NCBI RefSeq assembly: GCF_029813775.1 | Contig: NZ_JARVKW010000018.1 | Span: 1-64,000, forward strand | Direction: 5' to 3' | DNA: 64,000 bases | Source: Streptomyces sp. DH24 | GTDB lineage: Bacteria; Actinomycetota; Actinomycetes; Streptomycetales; Streptomycetaceae | Shown here: one piece after another, positions 53,989 through 62,043 of the stretch | Position numbering within the stretch: the first letter of the stretch is position 1 | Layout of the letters: every line of letters starts with the position of its first letter | Position numbers and translations under genes: made by a program | The notes under the pieces: generated by a model | Database searches by the model: none | Seen by the model: the letters and a program-made list of their open reading frames with translations, nothing else | What the model was told of the DNA's origin: nothing

Positions 53989-54588
53989 TCAGCGGCGCCG
54001 GTAACGCTCCTCCACGGCGAGGGAGGCGGCCGCGACGGCGCCCAGGACGGGAACCGCCAGCGGCGCGGCGAACCAGGCGGAGCAGACCACCACGGCCAGT
54101 CCGCCGACGATCAGGAAGGAGCCGGCCGGGTCGAGGACGGTGCGCCGCCCGGCGTCGGCGAGCAGCGCGCGCCAGGACGCGCCGGGCTGCCAGACGGCCG
54201 CCGCGCGCAGCCCGGCGACGGCGGCACCGATCAGCGCGAACAGGCCGACGGCGCCGACCAGCGGTCCGCCGGGGAGCCCGGCCCGCACGGCCTGCACGTC
54301 CACCCACACCGCGCCGGCGGCGGCCCAGCCGGCCAGTCCGACGAGCCAGCCGCGGCGCACCGCCGAGCGGAAGTCGGCGGCGAACTCGCGCAGGCCGCCG
54401 ACCTCGTGAGTGATGCGTCGCCGCAGGTGCCGGGCGCCGGCGGCGAACGCGGCGGGGCCGGTCACCAGCGGCAGCGCGGCCACCGCGATCCACACGCCGG
54501 TCAGCAGGCACTCGGCGAACAGGGCGAACCGCTCGGCGAACAGCGACTCCCCGCGTTCCGTACGGGCCTTCGCACGCGCTTCGGTCAT
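53989..54588 (-). CDS. YesL-family (DUF624) membrane protein
   Basis: The 199-residue protein has about five transmembrane segments. The first is LLTGVWIAVAALPLVTGPAAF and the last is AAPLAVPVLGAVAAASLAV. The region after the first helix (AAGARHLRRRI) is typical of DUF624/YesL. In B. subtilis, yesL lies in the rhamnogalacturonan utilisation operon next to an ABC sugar transporter. Here too it sits between the permeases and a PcRGLX-like lyase. Its biochemical role is not known. It lies 12 bases after the permease stop, inside the operon. Confidence 0.82.
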   Translation of the reverse strand: MTEARAKARTERGESLFAERFALFAECLLTGVWIAVAALPLVTGPAAFAAGARHLRRRITHEVGGLREFAADFRSAVRRGWLVGLAGWAAAGAVWVDVQAVRAGLPGGPLVGAVGLFALIGAAVAGLRAAAVWQPGASWRALLADAGRRTVLDPAGSFLIVGGLAVVVCSAWFAAPLAVPVLGAVAAASLAVEERYRRR

Positions 54589-54600
54589 GGCCGGCTCCCC

Positions 54601-55494
54601 TCAGCCCTTCAGACCGGACGTCGCCATGCCGTCGATCAGGTAGCGCTGGAAGGCCAGGAAGAAGGCCAGCACGGGCAGCAGGGCGACGAGAGACATGGCG
54701 ATCATGCCGCCGTAGTCGGCCACGGCCTCCTGGTCGACGAACATCTTCAGGCCCAGGGAGACCGTGTACTTGTCGGGCTCGTTGAGGTAGATCAGCGGGC
54801 CCATGAAGTCGTTCCAGGCGTTGATGAAGGTGAAGATCGCGCTGGTGATCAGGGCCGGGCGGCTCAGCGGGAGCACGATCGACCAGTAGATGCGGAAGTG
54901 CCCGCAGCCGTCGAGGCGGGCGGCCTCGTCCAGTTCCTTCGGCAGGTTCCGCATGAACTGCACCATGAGGAAGACGAAGAACGCCTCCGTGGCGAGGTAC
55001 TTGCCGAGCAGCAGCGGCGTGTACGTGTTGATCATGTCCATGTTGCGGAACAGCACGTACTGCGGGATCAGCAGCACGTGGTACGGCAGCAGGAGCGTCC
55101 CGATCATCAGCGTGAACAGCAGATTGCGTCCCGCGAACCTGATCTTCGCGAAGGCGTAGGCCGTCAGCGAGCAGGACACCAGGATGCCGACGACCGAACC
55201 CAGCGACAGGAACAGCGAGTTCATGAAGAACGTCGAGATCGAGACGTCCGCGATGCCCTCGGTCAGACGGGTGTAGTTGGACGTGATCGGGTCGGCCGGG
55301 AAGAGGTCCAGGCTGCCGACGATGTCCCCGCTCCTCTTGAAGGACCCGCCGATCACCCAGACCACCGGGTAGAGGATCACCACGAGGATCGCCAGCGCTC
55401 CCAGGTGCCAGGCGAGGGAGCCGGGCAGCCTGCGGCGCAGACCTCCGTCCCGCCCGGACCGGGCCGGTGTGACGTCGGTGGCCTGTGCGGTCAT
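54601..55494 (-). CDS. Carbohydrate ABC transporter permease (MalG/YesQ type)
   Basis: The 297-residue permease has six transmembrane helices and the CUT1-family ATPase-contact loop EAARLDGCGHFRIYWSIVLPLSRPA. An N-terminal helix (LAWHLGALAILVVILYPVVWVIGG) and the end FLAFQRYLIDGMATSGLKG are typical of MalG-like subunits. The ATG at 55494 overlaps the partner permease stop (ATGA). No ATPase gene is nearby; a shared MsiK-type ATPase encoded elsewhere, as known for Streptomyces CUT1 systems, is likely. Confidence 0.92.
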   Translation of the reverse strand: MTAQATDVTPARSGRDGGLRRRLPGSLAWHLGALAILVVILYPVVWVIGGSFKRSGDIVGSLDLFPADPITSNYTRLTEGIADVSISTFFMNSLFLSLGSVVGILVSCSLTAYAFAKIRFAGRNLLFTLMIGTLLLPYHVLLIPQYVLFRNMDMINTYTPLLLGKYLATEAFFVFLMVQFMRNLPKELDEAARLDGCGHFRIYWSIVLPLSRPALITSAIFTFINAWNDFMGPLIYLNEPDKYTVSLGLKMFVDQEAVADYGGMIAMSLVALLPVLAFFLAFQRYLIDGMATSGLKG

Positions 55495-56492
55495 CGGCCG
55501 CCCTCCTCGTAGTGCACCCAGCGCTTCTGGGACCAGAACAGCACCGCCGTCACCAGGGCGACCGCGACCAGCAGCATCCACGCCATGGCGGAGGCCAGGC
55601 CCATCCGGCTGTTCTCGAAGCCCTGGACGTACAGGTAGCAGGTGTAGACCATGGAGCCGTCCGCCGGGCCGCAGGCGTTGCCTCCGGCGCCGCCGCCGAC
55701 GATGTACGCCGAGCTGAAGATCTGGAAGGAGTGGATGGTCTCCAGCAGGACGTTGAAGAACAGCACCGGGGAGATCATCGGCAGGGTGATGTTCCAGAAC
55801 TGCCGCAGCTTGCCGGCGCCGTCGACGTCGGCCGCCTCGTACAGCTCGCGCGGGACCTGCTTGAGGCCGGCCAGGAAGATGACCATGGGCGCGCCGAACT
55901 GCCAGACCGTCAGCGCCACCAGGCTGTAGATGATCAGGTCCGGGTCACCGGTCCAGCCGCCGGCGTCGATCCCGAAGAACTGCTGCGTGCGGTCGACGAC
56001 CGCGTCGTCCGAGAAGATCGCCTTCCAGACGATGGCGACGGACACGCTCGCGCCGATCAGGGAGGGCGCGTAGAAGGCGGCCCGGTAGAAGGCCTGGCCG
56101 CGCCGCTTCTGGGCCAGCAGCAGCGCCACGCCGAGCGCGGCGAGCAGCTTGATCGGCGTGCCGACCACGACGTACCAGAGCGTCACCTGCACCGAGTGGC
56201 GCCAGCGCGGGTCGCCGAACATCTCGGAGAAGTTGTCGAAGCCGATCCACTCGGGGGCGTCGAACAGGTTGTAGTCGGTGAACGCGAAGTAGAGCGAGGC
56301 CGCCATCGGGCCCGCCGTCAGCAGCAGGAACCCGGCGATCCACGGGGACATGAAGAGGTAGCCGGTCAGGGTCTCCCGGCGGCCCCGCCGCTTCTGCGCG
56401 GCGGGGCTCGGGGAGTTCACCGGACCGTGCCGCGGCTCGGAGTCCCGGATGAGGTCCTCCGTTGCAGGGGCGTGTGTCACGGCGGTTCCCAT
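55491..56492 (-). CDS. Carbohydrate ABC transporter permease (MalF/YesP type)
   Basis: The 333-residue permease has a cytoplasmic N-terminal ~45 residues and six transmembrane helices. The conserved loop is YEAADVDGAGKLRQFWNITLPMISP. A periplasmic-side segment with CGPADGSMVYTCYLYVQGF carries two cysteines that could form a disulfide. The ATG at 56492 shares one base with the substrate-binding gene stop. It pairs with the MalG-type permease encoded next. Confidence 0.92.
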   Translation of the reverse strand: MGTAVTHAPATEDLIRDSEPRHGPVNSPSPAAQKRRGRRETLTGYLFMSPWIAGFLLLTAGPMAASLYFAFTDYNLFDAPEWIGFDNFSEMFGDPRWRHSVQVTLWYVVVGTPIKLLAALGVALLLAQKRRGQAFYRAAFYAPSLIGASVSVAIVWKAIFSDDAVVDRTQQFFGIDAGGWTGDPDLIIYSLVALTVWQFGAPMVIFLAGLKQVPRELYEAADVDGAGKLRQFWNITLPMISPVLFFNVLLETIHSFQIFSSAYIVGGGAGGNACGPADGSMVYTCYLYVQGFENSRMGLASAMAWMLLVAVALVTAVLFWSQKRWVHYEEGGR

Positions 56493-57781
56493 CAGCTGCC
56501 GAGAGCCGTCTTCGACTCGGTGAAGAACTGCTTGACGGCGTCGTCCACGGACCGCTTGCCGAGGGCCATCTCCTCCGCGATGCGCAGGAAGGCGGCCTCG
56601 CAGATGTCGGCGCCGTTCGGGTGCGGGGTGATGGTCTCCAGGACACCGGCCTCGACGAGGGACTCCTCGTAGGCGGCGATCGCCTTGTTGACCGGGTCGG
56701 TCGGCTGGTACGCGTCGTACTGCGCCTGCGTCGCCGGCACACCGCGGTCGTAGCCCATGATCTTAGCGACCTCGGGGTCGTGGACCATGAAGTCGATGAA
56801 CTGGGCGACCTCCTTCGGGTGCTCGGTGCGCCTGGAGGCGCTCAGCATCAGCGAGCCGAGGTACTGACCGGTCTTCTTGCCGTCCGTGGTCGGAATGGGG
56901 GCGAGGCCGTACTCGCTCTTGCCCTCGGAGGTGTAGCGGACGGTGAAGTTGTCCCAGGTGAACTCGCTGCCCGCGAGTTCGGCCGAGAGCGCCGACTTGG
57001 GCTTGATCTGGGCGACCTTCTTGGGGTCGGCGAACAGGCCGGACTTCACACCGCTCTCGGCCTTGGCCCACCACGCCTGAAGATCCGACTCGGTGAAGCC
57101 GAGACCCTCCTCGGTGAAGAACGCCTTGCCGTTCTGACGGAGGAACAGGTCGTAGAGGTACATGACGCCGTACATGCCGCTGTCGCCGGCCCGGCCCGTC
57201 TTGTCGCGGATCTTCCTCATCGCCGCGTCGAAGTCGTCCCACGTCCAGCCCTGTTCGGGCTTGACGCCGGCACGGGTGTAGACGGGCTTGTCGATGACCA
57301 GGGCCATCGAGTTCGAACCGACGGGAATACCAAGGAGTTTGCCGTCGATCTCACCGAACTTCTCCAGGCCCGCGCGGAAGCCGTCGAGCGAGAGATTGCC
57401 GGCCTTCACCTGCTCACTGAGATCGAGCAGCACATTCTTCGCATCGTATTTGCGGAGGAATCCGATCGCGTTCTGGAAGACGTCCGGCGGATTTCCCCCG
57501 GAGGCCTGCGTGTTGAACTTCTTCCAGAAGTCGCCGTACGGCTGGAAGTCCGTCTTGACCTTGATCTTCGGGTACTTCTTCTCGAAGAGCGCGATGGTCT
57601 TGTTGATGCGCTCCGCACGGTCCTCGGCACCCCACCAGGCGTAACGGATCGTCACCGTTCCGTCCCCGGAGCCACTCCCCCCGCCGCAGGCCGTGGCGGT
57701 CGCACCCAGTCCCGCGACGGCCAGGGAGGCCCCGGCCGCTTTGAGGACTGTCCGCCTCTCTACATTCCTGTTCTGCTGCAT
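56492..57781 (-). CDS. Carbohydrate ABC transporter substrate-binding lipoprotein
   Basis: The 429-residue protein has an N-terminal signal with a twin-arginine motif (ERRTVLKAAGASLAVAG) and a lipobox-like LGATATAC, so it is probably exported by Tat and lipidated at Cys. The mature part is a family 1 extracellular solute-binding protein: VTIRYAWWGAEDRAERIN, then VKTDFQPYGDFWKKFNTQ. It should capture oligosaccharides, probably pectin-derived given the linked lyase. The ATG is at 57781 with GGAGG upstream. It is the first gene of the operon. Confidence 0.92.
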   Translation of the reverse strand: MQQNRNVERRTVLKAAGASLAVAGLGATATACGGGSGSGDGTVTIRYAWWGAEDRAERINKTIALFEKKYPKIKVKTDFQPYGDFWKKFNTQASGGNPPDVFQNAIGFLRKYDAKNVLLDLSEQVKAGNLSLDGFRAGLEKFGEIDGKLLGIPVGSNSMALVIDKPVYTRAGVKPEQGWTWDDFDAAMRKIRDKTGRAGDSGMYGVMYLYDLFLRQNGKAFFTEEGLGFTESDLQAWWAKAESGVKSGLFADPKKVAQIKPKSALSAELAGSEFTWDNFTVRYTSEGKSEYGLAPIPTTDGKKTGQYLGSLMLSASRRTEHPKEVAQFIDFMVHDPEVAKIMGYDRGVPATQAQYDAYQPTDPVNKAIAAYEESLVEAGVLETITPHPNGADICEAAFLRIAEEMALGKRSVDDAVKQFFTESKTALGS

Positions 57782-57815
57782 GTGAGCCTCCCCAGCGAGG
57801 TTGCGTCCGCCTCAT

Positions 57816-57837
57816 GAATCGTTTCAAGTAAGCGCTT
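57816..57837 (-). promoter_or_regulatory. Paired LacI-type operator sequences
   Basis: GAATCGTTTC at 57816-57825 has the GAA-n-CG-n-TTC core of LacI-family sites. AAGCGCTT at 57830-57837 is a perfect palindrome with the same central CG. Both lie just downstream of the predicted -10, over the expected transcription start, a good place for repression. Confidence 0.6.
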
Positions 57838-57845
57838 GCCGCCAC

Positions 57846-57874
57846 AAGTTACGGAGGCCCTACGAGCACGTCAA
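57846..57874 (-). promoter_or_regulatory. Predicted housekeeping promoter of the lyase-ABC operon
   Basis: On the minus strand TTGACG (57874-57869) and TAACTT (57851-57846) are spaced by exactly 17 bases. It lies 65 bases upstream of the substrate-binding gene ATG and next to the operator-like sites. Confidence 0.7.
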
Positions 57875-58083
57875 TGATTCGGACAGGAATTCATGCCTGG
57901 CAAGGGGTGTCCACGACGGCGCCAGCCCTCTTCCAGCCCACCCGCACCACCACAAACCCGCAGGTGACAGCGCTGCGGTCGACCCATCGAACACGGTCCG
58001 ACCCCGCAAACCGGGCAAGCCGGAAGGTTACGGTTGGATGAAGACGGGCGGGATGCGACGGATTCGGGTCCGCCCGCACAGCA
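57875..58083. other. Intergenic stretch without visible features
   Basis: Between the operon promoter and the tRNA terminator I see no gene, no repeat and no strong hairpin. It is less GC-biased near 57880-57960 than the flanking genes. Confidence 0.5.
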
Positions 58084-58121
58084 GACGACCCGGCTCACGG
58101 TCTTCCGTGAGCCGGGTCGTC
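58084..58121 (-). terminator. Strong terminator after the second tRNA-Val
   Basis: A perfect 17-bp stem pairs 58084-58100 with 58105-58121 around a TCTT loop. It begins 12 bases beyond the tRNA 3' end on the minus strand. Confidence 0.85.
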
Positions 58122-58132
58122 GTGCGATCCGG

Positions 58133-58204
58133 TGGGCGATACTGGGTTCGAACCAGTGACCTCTTCGGTGTGAACGAAGCGCTCTTCCGCTGAGCTAATC
58201 GCCC
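58133..58204 (-). tRNA. tRNA-Val (CAC), second identical copy
   Basis: This is the same 72-base sequence and anticodon CAC as the gene at 50530. A possible -10, TAATGT, lies at 58223-58218, but without a good -35, and the flanks differ from those of the first copy. The tandem pair therefore has separate promoters and terminators. Confidence 0.95.
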
Positions 58205-58280
58205 GGGCGCAGGAAGAACATTACCCCATGTCAGGGGGTGCTCGTGACCGGCGCCCGGCGGTCACCGCGCCCCGCGCCGC

Positions 58281-58727
58281 TCACTGGTTCTCGATCTTCC
58301 AGGGCATCTCGAAGCCGAACTTCCAGACGTACACGGCGAGCAGCACGGCCACGATGACCAGGCCCGCCGTCGTCAGGATGATGTTGCGGCGCCGCACCTT
58401 GGGGTCGAGCGCGCGCTGCGCCGCCTCGGTGACCTTGCGCTTGGTCCAGCGCAGCACGAGCTGCGCCCAGACGAACTCGGTCGCCCAGATCGCCATGCCG
58501 CCGAAGATCACCACCCAGCCGGGGCCGGGCAGCGGCAGCATGATGATGCCGGTCACCACGACCGCCAGGCCGATCACGAAGACGCCGACCTGCCAGCTGA
58601 TGTGGAGCACGCGGCGCGCCTTCACGAATTCCGGCGCGCGCGACCCGAGGCCCCGCTCCTCGGTCTCCGTGTCGGCGGCCGTGGCGCCCGCTCCGGCCCT
58701 GCCGCTCCCGGTCTCGTCCGTTGCCAT
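58281..58727 (-). CDS. TIGR02611-family PGPGW membrane protein
   Basis: The 148-residue protein has a charged N-terminus and then two close transmembrane helices around the family motif LPLPGPGWVVIFGGMAIWATEF. A third helix lies near the end (ILTTAGLVIVAVLLAVYVW). Function is unknown. The chosen ATG at 58727 has GAGGTGG at good spacing; an upstream ATG at 58763 would add 12 residues. It is divergent from ssgB, and the two share a 227-base intergenic region. Confidence 0.8.
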   Translation of the reverse strand: MATDETGSGRAGAGATAADTETEERGLGSRAPEFVKARRVLHISWQVGVFVIGLAVVVTGIIMLPLPGPGWVVIFGGMAIWATEFVWAQLVLRWTKRKVTEAAQRALDPKVRRRNIILTTAGLVIVAVLLAVYVWKFGFEMPWKIENQ

Positions 58728-58954
58728 GGCCACCTCGCCCGGCTCGTTACTCCCCGTATTCATATGGGTAAACCCTACCCGAGGGATTCCGGTCACCGTA
58801 ATGGACGCCGAACCCGGACGATCTCTCCGCCGGAAGAGTTACGTAAACGCACGCAAAACACTCAGAGGGGTTTACAACGGCACCGTAGGTGGCATGTCGA
58901 TTTCGCCGACGTGCGAATCCCCGAGCGCACACTGAGCGAAAGGCCCTGGCGCTT

Positions 58955-59368
58955 ATGAACACCACGGTCAGCTGCGAGCTGCACCTGCGCCTCGTTGTGT
59001 CGAGCGAGTCCTCCCTGCCTGTCCCCGCAGGCCTGCGGTACGACACGGCCGACCCCTACGCCGTGCACGCCACCTTCCACACCGGAGCCGAGGAGACCGT
59101 CGAGTGGGTGTTCGCCCGCGACCTCCTCGCCGAAGGGCTTCACCGTCCCACCGGCACCGGCGACGTCCGTGTCTGGCCGTCTCGCAGTCACGGTCAGGGC
59201 GTCGTCTGCATCGCCCTCAGCTCCCCGGAGGGCGAGGCGCTGCTCGAGGCCCCGGCAAGGGCCCTGGAGTCCTTCCTGAAGCGGACCGACGCCGCCGTGC
59301 CCCCCGGCACGGAACACCGGCACTTCGATCTCGACCAGGAGCTCTCGCACATCCTGGCGGAAAGCTAG
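58955..59368 (+). CDS. ssgB: Sporulation and cell-division protein SsgB
   Basis: SsgB is a SALP-family protein that recruits and positions FtsZ for sporulation septation in Streptomyces, working with SsgA. The 137-residue length and sequence (NTTVSCELHLRLVVSSESSL at the start; HRHFDLDQELSHILAES at the end) match SsgB rather than other SALPs. The ATG at 58955 is the start of homology; longer in-frame readings run into upstream DNA. In S. coelicolor ssgB depends on the stress sigma factor SigH. A GTTT...GG element near 58870-58892 might be that promoter, but the match is weak. Confidence 0.93.
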   Translation: MNTTVSCELHLRLVVSSESSLPVPAGLRYDTADPYAVHATFHTGAEETVEWVFARDLLAEGLHRPTGTGDVRVWPSRSHGQGVVCIALSSPEGEALLEAPARALESFLKRTDAAVPPGTEHRHFDLDQELSHILAES

Positions 59369-59438
59369 GTCGAGGGCGCACCAGACCGCCCGGCGCCGTC
59401 GACTCGGGGTGACGGCTCGGGCCACAACCGCATGCACA

Positions 59439-59482
59439 CACCGGCGCCGTCGCCGCGGACTTCCGCGGTGGCGGCGCCGGTG
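59439..59482 (+). terminator. Long hairpin after ssgB
   Basis: Arms 59439-59458 and 59463-59482 pair over 20 positions with two wobbles around ACTT. It is 71 bases after the ssgB stop. The rest of 59369-59727 holds GC-rich sequence with no gene I can support. Confidence 0.7.
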
Positions 59483-59727
59483 CGCGTGACGGCCGGAGGA
59501 CCACGGAGCGTAGCGGCGGGGGCGCCGGTGTGTGCCGTGCCGGGCCGGGCGGGAACGCCGGCGCGGTGGCAGGCGTTGTACTGGCAGCTCGGCCCGCCGG
59601 GCCGGTCGTCGGTGACGGCGGTCCGGGCCAAGCCCGGCGACGGGGCCGGTCCGTACGGCGCGCAAGCCACTACCATCGGCCAGCATCGGCGGGCGCCCCG
59701 CCCGACCACCAGGCCAGGGAGCGAAAC

Positions 59728-60288
59728 GTGCTGATCACCCACGACACCCGGTGCGCGCTCGACACCGTGGTGGATCTGGTGAACACCGCACCGGAGGACG
59801 ACACGGCGCCGGACGGGCTGGCGGACGTCGCCGCCCTCGCCGGCTTCGTACGGAACCACCAGATCAGCGATGCCGGGGTGCTCTCGGAGTTCGACCTCTC
59901 CGCGGTCCGCAAGGTGCGCGCCCGGTTCGCCTCGGTCTTCGCGGCACCCGACGCCCGGTCGGCGGCCGTGCTGATCAACGAGCTGGTGGCCGCGGCGGGC
60001 ACCACGCCGCGTCTGACGGACCACGACGGCCACGACTGGCACGTGCACTACTTCGCGCCCGGAGCCTCCGTCGCCGACCATCTGGCCGCCGACTGCGGGA
60101 TGGCGCTGGCGTTCTTCGTCGTGGCCGGGGAGCAGGAGCGGTTGCGGCGCTGCGAGGCGCCCGACTGCCGGCGGGCCTTCGTCGACCTCTCGCGGAACCG
60201 CTCGCGGCGTTACTGCGACAGCCGCACGTGCGGAAACCGGCTGCATGTGGCCGCGTACCGGGCGCGGCGCAAGGAGGCGGCGGGCTGA
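59728..60288 (+). CDS. CGNR zinc-finger protein with ABATE domain
   Basis: The 186-residue protein has an N-terminal ABATE/DUF1470-type helical domain (RCALDTVVDLVNTAPE at the start). The C-terminal CGNR zinc finger carries four cysteines, in LRRCEAPDCRRAF and RRYCDSRTCGNR, followed by a basic AYRARRK tail. Members are thought to be stress-induced transcription factors. The start is GTG at 59728, preceded by GGGAG. The stretch between ssgB and this gene shows no promoter I can name with confidence. Confidence 0.87.
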   Translation: MLITHDTRCALDTVVDLVNTAPEDDTAPDGLADVAALAGFVRNHQISDAGVLSEFDLSAVRKVRARFASVFAAPDARSAAVLINELVAAAGTTPRLTDHDGHDWHVHYFAPGASVADHLAADCGMALAFFVVAGEQERLRRCEAPDCRRAFVDLSRNRSRRYCDSRTCGNRLHVAAYRARRKEAAG

Positions 60289-60375
60289 CGTCCGCCGTGG
60301 GAGGCGCCGGACACCGTCCGCGCCGTGCTGTCGACGCGGCCCCCGGCGGGTGACGCCGGAGACCGCGGGTACGGC

Positions 60376-60567
60376 TCAGAGCAGCAGCAGGTCGTGCAGC
60401 GAAGCCATGAGCAGCAGACACCCGATCACCGCAAGGAAGATCATCAGCGGTGGCTGGGAAAGGGCGAAAAGGCAACCGCGTGGCTCGTCCTCGGACGGCT
60501 GGTGCGGCCCGTTCTCGGACGGCTCGTCGTGCGACGGAGCGGCCTCGCTCTGTGTCGTGTCCAGCAT
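60376..60567 (-). CDS. Small single-pass membrane protein, function unknown
   Basis: The 63-residue protein has an acidic and proline-rich cytoplasmic half followed by one C-terminal transmembrane helix (PLMIFLAVIGCLLLMASLHDLLLL at the very end). I recognise no family. The ATG at 60567 was chosen over the one at 60636 because the added residues (basic and cysteine-containing) look non-coding. Confidence is limited by its size. Confidence 0.5.
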   Translation of the reverse strand: MLDTTQSEAAPSHDEPSENGPHQPSEDEPRGCLFALSQPPLMIFLAVIGCLLLMASLHDLLLL

Positions 60568-60778
60568 CTCGCGGCGATGATGACGCAGGTGAGGGGTCGC
60601 GCGCGAACAAGCCGTCCGGAAAGCACCGGAGTTCACAAGATTGCGCGAGGTCCGGTGCGGCTTGTGATCGTTTGCGGACGCTCGGGCGGTCCACTGTGTC
60701 GTTTCAGCCAGGGCCGCGGGCCGTCAAACGCCCGGCGGCGTCAGGTGCCGTCGGATCGCCGTGCCGGGTCGGGCGCTG

Positions 60779-61231
60779 TCAGATGCCGTGCTTCTTGAGG
60801 ATGGCCTCGATGTCGCTGAAATCGTCCTCGGAGCGGGGCGCGGACGCCGGCGCGGGCTTCTTGGCCGCCGACCGTGTGCCCTGCCCTAGGGAGGGCGCGG
60901 AGGCCGTGGGCGCCACGGCGTCGCGCTGGGCCGCGGCCTCGGCCTCTGCCGCCTTGCGCTCCTTGCGGGTGCCGCCGCGGCGGCGCTCCACCGCGCGCGT
61001 GGACGCGAACAGCAGCCAGGCGACGCCGAGCACGCCGAAGCCCGCCCACGCCGTCGGGCTGGGGGCGGTGTCGGCCAGCCAGTCGACGACCCCCGTCATC
61101 ACCAGGCCGAGCGGAACGAGCGCGTAGCCCGCGACACGGGCCGCCGCCAGGAAACGCCTGCGGTAGGCGGTGATGGCAGCGACGCCCAGGCCGGCCGCGG
61201 CGACGGCGGAACAGACGGTCTCGGCAATCAT
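60779..61231 (-). CDS. Membrane protein with two or three helices and charged tail, function unknown
   Basis: The 150-residue protein has hydrophobic segments at about residues 1-20, 31-51 (VAGYALVPLGLVMTGVVDWLA) and 60-75 (AWAGFGVLGVAWLLFAS). A basic and alanine-rich linker follows, with a short acidic C-terminal helix (DDFSDIEAILKKHGI). No known domain is evident. The ATG at 61231 follows GGAGGA at good spacing, which favours it over upstream starts. Confidence 0.72.
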   Translation of the reverse strand: MIAETVCSAVAAAGLGVAAITAYRRRFLAAARVAGYALVPLGLVMTGVVDWLADTAPSPTAWAGFGVLGVAWLLFASTRAVERRRGGTRKERKAAEAEAAAQRDAVAPTASAPSLGQGTRSAAKKPAPASAPRSEDDFSDIEAILKKHGI

Positions 61232-61457
61232 CCGGTCCTCCACGCAGGGCTCGGTCGGGCACTTCGTCCCTTCCATCGTGCACCGTCCGGACCCCGCCGG
61301 GCCATGCTCCTGCCGTAGATCAGGGACATCTCGGGGTCGGCTCCTCCGCAGGTGCCGGGCGGACGTACGCCGCGGGCACCGCATCACGTGCCGTCGTGCG
61401 TCCTGACCTGCGAGGGCGGATTGGGCCGCGGGCGCCGGGGCTGGAAGACTTGGGGGC

Positions 61458-61982
61458 ATGAGCGACTCCTCCCCCGTCCGCCCCGCCCCGCCCGTCCTCG
61501 ACGTCTGGTGCGAGCTGCAGTGCCCGGACTGCCGCAGCGCCCTGGCCGACCTGCACGCCCTGCGGGCCCGCTACGGCGAGCGTCTGGAGCTGCGGCTGCG
61601 GCACTTCCCGCTGGAGAAGCACAAGCACGCCTTCGCCGCCGCGCAGGCCGCCGAGGAGGCCGCCGAGCAGGGCAAGGGCTGGGAGTACGCCGAGGCCGTG
61701 CTGGAGCGGGTCGAGGACCTGGCCCGCCGGGGCGAGTCCGTCCTGGTCGACGTCGCCCGCGAACTCGGCCTGGACGCCGAGGAGTTCGACACCGCGCTGA
61801 TCGACGGCCGGCACATCCTGATCGTCGACGCCGACCAGGCCGAGGGCAAGGCGATCGGCGTGACGGGCACGCCGACGTACGTCATCGGCGGCGAGCGCCT
61901 CGACGGCGGCAAGAGCCAGGAAGGGCTGCGCGAGCGCGTCGAGGAGATCGCGGACCGGCTGCTGGCCGAGCAGGAGGCCTGA
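61458..61982 (+). CDS. DsbA-family thioredoxin-fold oxidoreductase with CPDC motif
   Basis: The 174-residue protein begins its domain with VLDVWCELQCPDCRSALADL, so the active-site motif is C-P-D-C, rather than the CPHC of DsbA. A large helical insertion (AFAAAQAAEEAAEQGKGW and on) and the cis-proline motif GVTGTPTYVIGGERL complete the DsbA-like fold. There is no signal peptide, so a cytoplasmic thiol role is likely. The ATG at 61458 follows TGGGGGC. Confidence 0.85.
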   Translation: MSDSSPVRPAPPVLDVWCELQCPDCRSALADLHALRARYGERLELRLRHFPLEKHKHAFAAAQAAEEAAEQGKGWEYAEAVLERVEDLARRGESVLVDVARELGLDAEEFDTALIDGRHILIVDADQAEGKAIGVTGTPTYVIGGERLDGGKSQEGLRERVEEIADRLLAEQEA

Positions 61983-62012
61983 CCGGCGCCCCGGAACACC
62001 GCAGACCGGACC

Positions 62013-62033
62013 GGCCACCGGCCACCGGCCACC
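62013..62033. repeat. Three perfect GGCCACC tandem repeats
   Basis: The 7-base unit recurs at 62013, 62020 and 62027 in the short gap between the DsbA-like gene and the GNAT gene. It is a short simple-sequence tract. Confidence 0.6.
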
Positions 62034-62043
62034 GGCGGGACGG

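Noticed and set aside
50602..58132. A mobile element with integrase between the two tRNA genes
   Set aside because: No integrase, transposase or relaxase is encoded. Only the direct-repeat layout suggests past insertion.
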